From the NCBI GenBank assembly GCA_013139625.1, contig WTAK01000248.1:1-6263 (forward strand): 6,263 bases of DNA, written 5' to 3'. The translations under genes and the position numbers were made by a program. The notes below the pieces were generated by a model. It was not told the origin of the DNA. It saw only the letters and a list, made by a program, of their open reading frames with translations, and did not search any database. Below are positions 1 to 6,061 of this stretch, in pieces. This DNA is from Candidatus Delongbacteria bacterium (GTDB taxonomy: Bacteria; UBA4055). The first letter of the stretch is position 1. Every line of letters begins with the position of its first letter.

Positions 1-1104
1 GACTACGATATTATGAATGATCACTCCGGTCGAAATGAGATAGTTAGAGCAGTAAACTCTGAATTTGGTGCCGATATTAGAGTTTCTGAGTCAACTGATA
101 TTGAATATTTCTATTATGCAAATCAAAATAATAATCATTACATAAGAACGGCTTTACCAATAACTGCTCACCTCAAAGATATAATGAAAGTTGATTATAT
201 TTTTATTATTTTTTTGTTGATGATATTTTTCATCATGTCTTTCTTACTCCTGTATATATCTGATCATTTTGGTAGGTCACTTCAACTGCTTCGTAAATTT
301 TCAGTGGCTATGGCAACGGAAGATGATATTTCTGAAGATATTGAATTTAGTAATAATGAACTTGGAGAGATTAGTAAGCAAATAAGAAAAGTTTACCTTA
401 ACTCAAGAGATACTCAGAAAAAGCTAAAGATTATTAAACAACAAATGACTTCCAATATATCTCATGAATTAAAGACACCTGTAGCTGTAATCTCCGGATT
501 CATGGAAACAATTATGATAAATAAAGATATGGATAAGGAAAAAATTCTTGAATTTGTTGAAAGGTCTTTTAATCAAACAAAGAGATTAAATGCTTTGATC
601 GATGATATTTCGATGCTTAATAAAATTGATGAAGCTAATAAACTATATGTAAGAAAAGAAATCGACCTAAAAATATTGATAGATAACGTTATTTCTGAAA
701 TGGAATTGAATTTAAAGAATCACAATATAAATATATCCGTATCTAAACTTGAAAGTTCGATACTTAACGGTAATAATGATCTGCTTGAAGCAATATTTAG
801 AAATTTGATTGAAAACACTGTTAAATATGCCGGAAAAAATATTAGTATAAAAATAGAGAAATTTTCTAAAGATGAAAACTATCTACATCTGAAATATTCA
901 GATAATGGTATTGGTATTCCTGTTGAACATCTGCCAAGGATCTTTGAAAGATTCTACAGAATCGATAAAGGAAGGTCCAGAGCTTTAGGCGGTACAGGTC
1001 TGGGATTGGCAATCGTTAAAAATGCTGTAAATTTTCATGAAGGTGAAATTTCTGTAAATTCATTGGAACAAGGTATCGAATTTACCTTTTCATTGAAAAA
1101 ATAA
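1..1104 (+). CDS. Sensor histidine kinase, PhoR/WalK-like, 5'-truncated by window edge
   Basis: This is a membrane-bound sensor kinase that autophosphorylates on a histidine and passes the phosphate to a response regulator not visible here. The frame is open from base 1 (Asp-Tyr-Asp-Ile before the Met at 13), so that Met is internal and the true start lies upstream. Counting from the Met at 13, residues 1-55 are the end of an extracytoplasmic sensor region with the NH..R.EI and YYA pattern common in PhoR/WalK-type kinases. A single transmembrane helix follows at about 60-82, then a HAMP-like or helical linker at 83-135. The phosphoacceptor H-box is SHELKTP (His151). The ATPase domain shows the N-box NLIENTVKYA (264-273), G1 DNGIGIP (297-303), F-box RIFERFYRID (309-318) and G2 GGTGLGLAIVK (326-336), so it appears catalytically intact. 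It ends inside the 3' end of the convergent comEC gene. The signal sensed cannot be deduced. Confidence 0.95.
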   Translation, partial: DYDIMNDHSGRNEIVRAVNSEFGADIRVSESTDIEYFYYANQNNNHYIRTALPITAHLKDIMKVDYIFIIFLLMIFFIMSFLLLYISDHFGRSLQLLRKFSVAMATEDDISEDIEFSNNELGEISKQIRKVYLNSRDTQKKLKIIKQQMTSNISHELKTPVAVISGFMETIMINKDMDKEKILEFVERSFNQTKRLNALIDDISMLNKIDEANKLYVRKEIDLKILIDNVISEMELNLKNHNINISVSKLESSILNGNNDLLEAIFRNLIENTVKYAGKNISIKIEKFSKDENYLHLKYSDNGIGIPVEHLPRIFERFYRIDKGRSRALGGTGLGLAIVKNAVNFHEGEISVNSLEQGIEFTFSLKK

Positions 1105-3061
1105 CACCTTGGTTTTTAGTATTTATTTCTTCCCCATTGAGGCTCACAGATTTGCCAAATAAAAATCGATTCTCCGAATATGCCAATATAACTTGATCAT
1201 TATTCTCTGAAAAATATATCCTGCTATTGAATAATTTAATAACGTTACCAATAGAACTAATATTCAAAACTTCATAGTTTTCAGAAATAAAATCATTTCT
1301 TGGACTTACGATAAAACCTATAGGAATATCAAGTTCTGAAATTTTACCTTCATCCTTCATATTTTTATCTAGTAGAATGATATAATCCAATTTTGCAACA
1401 TTACTTGCAAATAAGTAAGGCTTTATTATATTTTTCAGCTCTCTACCCTTCAACTTATCTAAGAATAAAATATTTTGCCCATCCAAGGTTGCAAAAGCAG
1501 AATTTCCATGATCAGTAGAAAAGCAATAGATATGATTCCCGGTGATATTTATGAAAAATGAAGATACTACTACTACAATAATCACTGACAATAGTAATAC
1601 CTTTATTTTATGAGAATGAATAATGAAAATGATAACAATCAATGATAATAGTACGACTAGTTCAACTATATTTATCTTATAAATTATCTTCATAAAATTT
1701 ATACCTGAAACAAAAGAAACTATTTCTAACATTGTTATAACTGTAGTATCAATTATAAATGCAACAAAATCTGAAAGAATAGGAACCTTATTAACGACGA
1801 TCAAAATTATTCCCATAAGATAATTGAACCCTGTAATTGGAATTAAGATCACATTCGCAAAAATTGAGAATAAATTGAATTTACCGAAATAGTATAAGAC
1901 TATAGGTAAAGTTCCTATTGATGCTGAAACTGATACAATAATACCTTTAATTATAAATGATCCTCTCCCTGCTTTTAGTATGAGGTTGTTGACAAAGCTT
2001 AACTCTGAAATAAATTTATAAATAATTACCAACGATAAAACTGCTGTAAATGATAGAATAAATCCCAGTTTAAATATTTGATTTGGATCTATTATCAGAG
2101 AAAATATACCTGCCGTAGCAATAATATCCAGAATCTTAATCTTTCTTTTCATCGGGAAGGAAAGAAGAGCTATTATACTCATTATCCCGGCTCTGATCAC
2201 TGAAGGACTTGATCCCGTAAGTAAAATGTAGGATATTAATACTGTTGCAACAATTACCAGATGAATATTTATTCTATAGCCGAATATCCTTCTAAAAAAT
2301 ATCAGTATCAGTAGTAAGAATCCTACGTGCAAACCTGAGACCGCTAGTAAATGTATCGTTCCACTCTCTGAAAATTCCTTGATCGTACCCTTTTCTAAGC
2401 TTTCTCTGCTACCGATTATTATTGCATTCATAAAGTTTGCAGATTTGAAGGATAATCTTTGGTTGAATATATTTATAATCCCAGACCGGATGCTATGTAT
2501 AATCTTTGAAACGCTGAATTTGGATTTATGGGAAATTACTTTGGGAGATAACATAAATCCGGAAATTTTGTTATTTCTTGCTATGTTTATTTCATCTTTT
2601 TCATAAAGATTCTTCGCTGCTACATACCTTTGAAATTTTCCACTAATGGCAATGCTGTCATTTTTTATATATTTATACGATTTATTTGAGTAAGTTGATA
2701 CTATTATCGGTAATTTTATATTATCATCATCGACATAAAAATCATCTGCTTGAATAATACTAATTGAGCTAAATCTGAAATTTTTATGCTCTTTGATAGT
2801 TCCTTTTATTGTTACAACTTGACCGTCAAATTTTTCCAAGTTCTTATCCGAGTAATAGAATGCCATATTATGAATATTGAATAATATCATCCCTAACAAA
2901 ACGGATAAAAAGATATATCTGTATTTACTCATGAACAATGGGACTATAGCTATTGGTGTTAATGATATGAAAAAAGAAAAATGAACATAAAACAATTTCG
3001 CATACAACAATCCGATAATAATAAAAATAAAGAAAATAATATTTGAAGGTCTTTTGGACAT
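1082..3061 (-). CDS. comEC: ComEC/Rec2-family DNA-uptake channel protein
   Basis: ComEC is the inner-membrane channel that carries single-stranded DNA into the cytoplasm during natural transformation. The 659-residue product has N-terminal membrane helices (about 7-63) and a soluble DUF4131/OB-fold-like region (about 70-180). A multi-helix competence domain (about 205-505) carries the family signatures HLLAVSGLHVGF (237-248) and GSSPSVIRAGIMS (283-295). The C-terminal 150 residues sit where other ComEC proteins have a metallo-beta-lactamase fold. Here DVGQGDS is replaced by STDHGNS (515-521), and the THxDxDHxGG motif by LLDKNMKDEGK (563-573), so zinc binding is not expected. My recollection is that Bacteroidetes ComEC proteins have a similarly degenerate domain. 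The ATG at 3061 is the first possible start because an in-frame TAA lies three codons upstream; an AAGGA sits 3 nt before it. The gene overlaps the kinase by 23 bp at its 3' end and diverges from parE. No other competence gene is visible. Confidence 0.93.
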   Translation of the reverse strand: MSKRPSNIIFFIFIIIGLLYAKLFYVHFSFFISLTPIAIVPLFMSKYRYIFLSVLLGMILFNIHNMAFYYSDKNLEKFDGQVVTIKGTIKEHKNFRFSSISIIQADDFYVDDDNIKLPIIVSTYSNKSYKYIKNDSIAISGKFQRYVAAKNLYEKDEINIARNNKISGFMLSPKVISHKSKFSVSKIIHSIRSGIINIFNQRLSFKSANFMNAIIIGSRESLEKGTIKEFSESGTIHLLAVSGLHVGFLLLILIFFRRIFGYRINIHLVIVATVLISYILLTGSSPSVIRAGIMSIIALLSFPMKRKIKILDIIATAGIFSLIIDPNQIFKLGFILSFTAVLSLVIIYKFISELSFVNNLILKAGRGSFIIKGIIVSVSASIGTLPIVLYYFGKFNLFSIFANVILIPITGFNYLMGIILIVVNKVPILSDFVAFIIDTTVITMLEIVSFVSGINFMKIIYKINIVELVVLLSLIVIIFIIHSHKIKVLLLSVIIVVVVSSFFINITGNHIYCFSTDHGNSAFATLDGQNILFLDKLKGRELKNIIKPYLFASNVAKLDYIILLDKNMKDEGKISELDIPIGFIVSPRNDFISENYEVLNISSIGNVIKLFNSRIYFSENNDQVILAYSENRFLFGKSVSLNGEEINTKNQGVIFSMKR

Positions 3062-3064
3062 TAG

Positions 3065-3069
3065 TCCTT
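3065..3069 (-). promoter_or_regulatory. Shine-Dalgarno AAGGA of comEC
   Basis: On the minus strand AAGGA lies 3 nt upstream of the ATG at 3061, closer than the usual spacing. The nearest upstream in-frame codon set contains TAA, so no earlier start is possible. The next Met is residue 44, inside the hydrophobic N-terminal region. Confidence 0.5.
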
Positions 3070-3121
3070 AATAAAACTAAAATACTCATAATTTTCCACT
3101 CCAATTTCTTTTATTTTTCCA

Positions 3122-3150
3122 TTGATAAAATAGCAAAATAATCATATCAT
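3122..3150 (+). promoter_or_regulatory. Predicted sigma70-type promoter for parE
   Basis: TTGATA at 3122-3127 (five of six matches to TTGACA) is followed by exactly 17 bp and then TATCAT at 3145-3150 (five of six matches to TATAAT). Transcription would begin near 3157, leaving a leader of about 45 nt before the parE ATG. AT-rich DNA produces chance matches, but both boxes and the spacing are good. A second, weaker pair, TTGATA at 3166-3171 and TATAGA at 3191-3196, has a 19-bp spacer and would leave almost no leader. Confidence 0.5.
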
Positions 3151-3162
3151 TCTACGAATGAT
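3146..3162. promoter_or_regulatory. Perfect palindrome ATCATTC-TAC-GAATGAT, candidate operator
   Basis: Two 7-bp arms (3146-3152 and 3156-3162) are exact reverse complements separated by TAC. The site lies in the 141-bp divergent region between comEC and parE. It overlaps the -10 box and probable start point of the predicted parE promoter, where a dimeric repressor would act. The binding protein is unknown, and a role as a small RNA hairpin at the 5' end of the transcript is also possible. Confidence 0.35.
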
Positions 3163-3202
3163 CCGTTGATATAAACTATTAAAAATTAGGTATAGATTAG
3201 AT

Positions 3203-5053
3203 ATGAATACTCCACCTGCTAAAAAAGTAAATTATGATGAAAGCAAAATACAAACTCTATCATCTTTAGAGCATATCCGACTAAGGACCGGAATGTATAT
3301 CGGTAGATTAGGCGATGGTAGCAGTTACGAAGATGGTATATATATTCTTTTAAAGGAAGTGGTCGATAATTCGATTGATGAATTTATTGAAGGTCACGGT
3401 AAGAAGATCGATATTTATGTTCATGATGAAAGGGTCATTGTTCGAGATTTTGGTCGAGGAATACCTCTAGGTAAACTTATTGATTGTGTCTCTAAGATAA
3501 ATACCGGTGGAAAATTCAATAGTGATGTTTTCCAGTTCAGTGTTGGACTGAACGGTGTCGGAACCAAAGCTGTAAATGCTTTGAGTGGTCATTTTTATGT
3601 TAAAAGTGTTCGTGATGGGAAATATAAGGATGCAACTTACAGTAAGGGTGTATTCGTAAGTGAATCTGATGGTGTTACCGATGAGGAAAATGGTACCTAT
3701 ACTGAATTTGTTCCTGATAGAGAAATCTTTGATGACTTTGTTTTTAACCAGGACTACATAAAGAAAAGACTTTGGTATTACGCTTATTTAAATAGAGGAC
3801 TTAAGCTATACATAAACGATGAAAAAATAACTTCATCTGGTGGACTTTTAGATCTATTAACTGAACAAGTTGAATATCCACTTTATGAACCTATTTACTA
3901 TTCATCTAAAACTCTGGAATTTGTTTTTTCTCACATTGATTCATACGGTGAAAGCTACTATTCATTTGTAAATGGTCAATATACTAACGATGGTGGAACT
4001 CATCAGTCGGCATTCAGAGAAGCTATTTTAAAAGCTATTAACGAATACGGGAAAAAACAGTATGATGCTAAAGATGTCAGGGATGGAATCGTTGGAGCAA
4101 TATCGATCAAGGTAAAAGATCCCGTTTTCGAATCTCAAACAAAGAACAAACTTGGAAATACCGGAATTAAAGGCAATATAATTTCTGAAGTTAAGAACTT
4201 TCTCATAGATTTTTTCTACAAAAATCAGGATACAACTGAAGCAATATTTATGAAGATCGCTCTAAATGAGAAGATCCGAAAAGAACTTAAAGCTGTTCAG
4301 AAAGAAGCTAAGGAACTGTCAAAGAGAACTTCGATCAGGATACCTAAACTTAGAGATTGTAAATACCATCTTAATGATATTCCGACTCAAAAGAATAGAG
4401 ACAAATGGAGGGGTGAGGAATCCATGGTATTTTTAACCGAGGGTGATTCCGCTGCAGGTAGTATGATCAGCTCAAGAGATGTTGAAACTCAGGCTATCTT
4501 TGCATTGCGTGGTAAGCCGTTAAATGTTCAGGGAATGAAAAGAGATGCGATCTATAAGAATGAAGAATTGTACAATATTATCAAAGCAATGAACATTGAA
4601 GATGGTATTGACAACTTAAGGTACGCCAAGATTGTCCTTGCAACAGATTCTGATCCTGATGGTTTACATATTAGAAACCTATTACTAACATTCTTTCTAC
4701 ATTTCTATGAAAGCTTGATCATTAAAGGTCATATTTATATTCTGGAAACTCCTCTGTTCAGAGTTAGAAATAAGAAAGTTACAATTTATTGTTACAATGA
4801 TACTGAAAAAGAAAAAGCTCTGACTAAATTAGGGAAAGCAGCTGAGATAACAAGATTTAAGGGTCTTGGAGAAATTTCTCCTAAAGAATTCGGGCAGTTC
4901 ATTGGTAAGAATATGAGATTGATCCAAGTTAGCGTCGAACACATCAAGGATATCGCGGAAACTCTTCAATTCTATATGGGTAAAAATACACCCGAAAGAA
5001 AACAATTTATTATGGATAATCTCGACCAGGTCGTAGAGATGGTCGAGATATAA
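3203..5053 (+). CDS. parE: DNA topoisomerase IV subunit B (ParE-type)
   Basis: This is the ATPase and TOPRIM subunit of a type IIA topoisomerase, which acts with ParC to decatenate replicated chromosomes. The GHKL ATPase shows KEVVDNSIDEF (51-61, with catalytic Glu52 and Asn56), DFGRGIP (82-88) and the ATP-lid glycine motif GLNGVGTKAVNALS (115-128). The transducer region has the QTK loop QTKNKL (312-317). TOPRIM motifs follow: LTEGDSA (411-417), LRGKPLNV (435-442), TDSDPDG (481-487) and RFKGLGE (551-557). The length of 616 residues and the phrase NLRYAKIVLATDSDPDGLHI resemble ParE more than long GyrB, and the opening KVNYDE...LEHIRLRTGMYIG resembles Bacteroidetes ParE. A gyrB assignment cannot be fully excluded without a tree. 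The ATG at 3203 lacks a clear Shine-Dalgarno, but an upstream in-frame TGA at 3167-3169 precludes an earlier ATG. No parC follows; the next gene is convergent. Confidence 0.93.
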   Translation: MNTPPAKKVNYDESKIQTLSSLEHIRLRTGMYIGRLGDGSSYEDGIYILLKEVVDNSIDEFIEGHGKKIDIYVHDERVIVRDFGRGIPLGKLIDCVSKINTGGKFNSDVFQFSVGLNGVGTKAVNALSGHFYVKSVRDGKYKDATYSKGVFVSESDGVTDEENGTYTEFVPDREIFDDFVFNQDYIKKRLWYYAYLNRGLKLYINDEKITSSGGLLDLLTEQVEYPLYEPIYYSSKTLEFVFSHIDSYGESYYSFVNGQYTNDGGTHQSAFREAILKAINEYGKKQYDAKDVRDGIVGAISIKVKDPVFESQTKNKLGNTGIKGNIISEVKNFLIDFFYKNQDTTEAIFMKIALNEKIRKELKAVQKEAKELSKRTSIRIPKLRDCKYHLNDIPTQKNRDKWRGEESMVFLTEGDSAAGSMISSRDVETQAIFALRGKPLNVQGMKRDAIYKNEELYNIIKAMNIEDGIDNLRYAKIVLATDSDPDGLHIRNLLLTFFLHFYESLIIKGHIYILETPLFRVRNKKVTIYCYNDTEKEKALTKLGKAAEITRFKGLGEISPKEFGQFIGKNMRLIQVSVEHIKDIAETLQFYMGKNTPERKQFIMDNLDQVVEMVEI

Positions 5054-5084
5054 AAAATTACTATTGTAATTTTTTATAATCTCG
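5044..5084. terminator. Long hairpin shared by the convergent parE and CheW-domain genes
   Basis: The arms 5049-5061 and 5066-5078 are a perfect 13-bp inverted repeat around a TATT loop. With one bulged base the pairing extends through CGAGAT (5044-5049) and ATCTCG (5079-5084), about 18 bp in all. In both directions the loop-proximal TTAC/GTAA core is flanked by six A and six T, as in a bidirectional terminator, but the stem is very AT-rich and the T run lies inside the stem. It contains the parE stop (5051-5053) and the stop of the convergent gene (5061-5063). A bidirectional terminator is the simplest reading. Confidence 0.55.
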
Positions 5085-5798
5085 GATTTCATGTTCATTA
5101 ATAATGTTGTCCCAATTAAAGAACATTAACGCTACATCTTTAGTATTCCAGCAATATCTAATATAATTCTCCGGCATTCCTTCCGGTATATCTAACCCTT
5201 GAATACCTTTTTGCAAGAAACCACAATACTCTATTTCATCCACCAATAATCCAAAAAACAATTCAGAACTTGAATGTCCGTATAATATATGGCCAAGATT
5301 TAAAATTATAATTCTGCTTTCATTACCTATTTCAATTTCTCTACCCATTTCTGATTGAAGATTTAGAACAGGCATCTTTATTCCTTTAATTAAGATCTGA
5401 TGCTTCATTTTACCTGATCCCAGAGGATAATCTGCCAATATTTTTTTAGTAGCAGGAATAACTTCAATAATTGAATTCATATTTTCAACCCAGTAAGCTC
5501 CACCTATCTTCATTACAAAATATGGAAAAGGTTCTTTGAATGATTTATCAGGTTCGATCATATTAAGATTCTTCTTATGCTTTGGCATTTCAAGTATATT
5601 TTGAATAGATTCACCGATCTTTCGGATTTCATCACAGAGGATATAAGCTTTAGAATTATTTACTCTTCTTGCTTCAAGTAAGGTATTCGTTCCCAGTATT
5701 CTAAGCATACTTCCAAGTTCTTTCATTTTGTCTTCGATTTCTTCGAATCCATAATTTTCGAACTTAACTTTTCCGAACACATCTCTTTCAAAAATCAT
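5061..5798 (-). CDS. CheW-domain chemotaxis protein with MCP-tip-like helix (downstream part of an interrupted gene)
   Basis: CheW domains link receptors to the CheA kinase in chemoreceptor arrays. From the Met at 5798, residues 27-70 resemble the MCP signalling tip: TLLEARRVNN followed by ILCDEIRKIGESI parallels IEAARAGE followed by VVAEEIRKLAE. Residues 92 to about 235 look like a CheW domain: PYFVMKIGGAYWVENMNSII, a HQILIKGIKMPVLNL strand pair, SRIIILNLG, and FFGLLVDEIEY near the C-terminus. The product is soluble with no membrane segment. The ATG at 5798 has no Shine-Dalgarno and is probably not the original start. The same frame runs upstream through a TGA (5829-5831) to an ATG at 5951 with a strong ribosome site, which would give 296 codons including the TGA. 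Whether the 245-residue piece is made alone is unknown. No cheA, cheY or receptor gene is adjacent. Confidence 0.75.
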   Translation of the reverse strand: MIFERDVFGKVKFENYGFEEIEDKMKELGSMLRILGTNTLLEARRVNNSKAYILCDEIRKIGESIQNILEMPKHKKNLNMIEPDKSFKEPFPYFVMKIGGAYWVENMNSIIEVIPATKKILADYPLGSGKMKHQILIKGIKMPVLNLQSEMGREIEIGNESRIIILNLGHILYGHSSSELFFGLLVDEIEYCGFLQKGIQGLDIPEGMPENYIRYCWNTKDVALMFFNWDNIINEHEIRDYKKLQ

Positions 5799-5828
5799 AA
5801 TGAATTTTTTGATCTCTCTTGATACTGC

Positions 5829-5951
5829 TCAAAAACTTCTTCCAAGTTGTTTTGCTTCCGCAGCAGTTATACTCAGCTCTAATGAAATATGATTAAGAAT
5901 ATTAATAATATTTTCAAGTTTCCATATCTTTTTTTCTTCAACAATACTCAT
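5829..5951 (-). pseudogene. 5' part of the CheW-fusion gene, ended by in-frame TGA
   Basis: The ATG at 5951 follows AAGGAG by 6 nt and opens a 40-codon frame (starting MSIVEEKKIWKLENIINIL) closed by TGA at 5829-5831. The sequence ELSITAAEAKQLGRSF, then TGA, then AVSREIKKF aligns without gaps to the canonical MCP tip (NAAIEAARAGEAGKGF, then A, then VVAEEIRKL), with the TGA replacing the Ala of GFA. The ten codons after the TGA lead in frame into the Met at 5798. This part is therefore the natural N-terminus of the CheW-domain gene. The break could be a real nonsense mutation, a base-call error or recoding. An independent 40-residue protein is less likely because the similarity crosses the stop. 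Confidence 0.65.
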
Positions 5952-5957
5952 CACTGT

Positions 5958-5963
5958 CTCCTT
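5958..5963 (-). promoter_or_regulatory. Strong Shine-Dalgarno AAGGAG deciding the start at 5951
   Basis: AAGGAG on the minus strand, 6 nt before the ATG at 5951, is the best ribosome binding site in the window. No comparable site precedes the ATG at 5798, where the leader reads AAAAAATTCATT. This is the main reason for placing the original gene start at 5951. Confidence 0.75.
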
Positions 5964-5979
5964 ATTTTTATTGTTAAAA

Positions 5980-6008
5980 AAGTTATTCAAAACTAAGTTA
6001 ATAATCAA
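5980..6008 (-). promoter_or_regulatory. Weak candidate promoter for the CheW-fusion gene
   Basis: The gene starts just after the terminator of its upstream neighbour, so a promoter is expected between 5964 and 6014. On the minus strand TTGATT (6003-6008), 17 bp, then TAACTT (5980-5985) is a modest sigma70-like pair. The same stretch holds TAGTTTTG (5988-5995), which fits the TAnnTTTG -7 element known from Bacteroidetes. Either would give a leader of about 20-30 nt. Both matches are weak in such AT-rich DNA. Confidence 0.25.
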
Positions 6009-6014
6009 GATAAT

Positions 6015-6042
6015 AAAAAAAGGGAAGAAACCTTCCCTTTTT
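6015..6042 (-). terminator. Intrinsic terminator, structurally bidirectional
   Basis: GGGAAG (6022-6027) pairs with CTTCCC (6032-6037) around an AAAC loop, and the flanks are seven A (6015-6021) and five T (6038-6042). Read on the minus strand it is a GC-rich hairpin followed by seven T, lying 20 nt after the stop of the DUF4097-like gene, which it should terminate. It separates that gene transcriptionally from the CheW-fusion gene. Confidence 0.88.
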
Positions 6043-6061
6043 CAATAGTCTATTCTTTGAA

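Noticed and set aside
2379..2606. 75-residue open frame on the + strand
   Set aside because: It lies wholly antisense to the conserved competence domain of comEC, has no recognisable domain and no ribosome site that I can see, and is a shadow of the comEC coding sequence.
4829..5098. 89-residue open frame on the - strand
   Set aside because: It is antisense to the conserved TOPRIM end of parE and overlaps the CheW-domain gene in another frame; the product has no domain features.
5829..5831. Selenocysteine at the in-frame TGA
   Set aside because: MCP tips have Ala at this place, with no redox role, and the downstream hairpin lacks a recognisable SECIS apex. I keep it only as a test in the main finding.
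5829..5831. TGA as a reassigned sense codon (Trp or Gly code)
   Set aside because: No other in-frame TGA occurs in about 1,950 codons, and all six Trp codons are TGG. Organisms with reassigned TGA use it often.
5795..5837. Possible +1 programmed frameshift at TTT-TGA (prfB-like) in the CheW-fusion gene
   Set aside because: A slip of Phe-tRNA on the T5 run would read GAG CAG and onward, but that frame ends after 11 codons at a TGA overlapping the ATG at 5798 (ATGA). It would not join the two parts, which are already in the same frame. Only a far-fetched coupling role remains.
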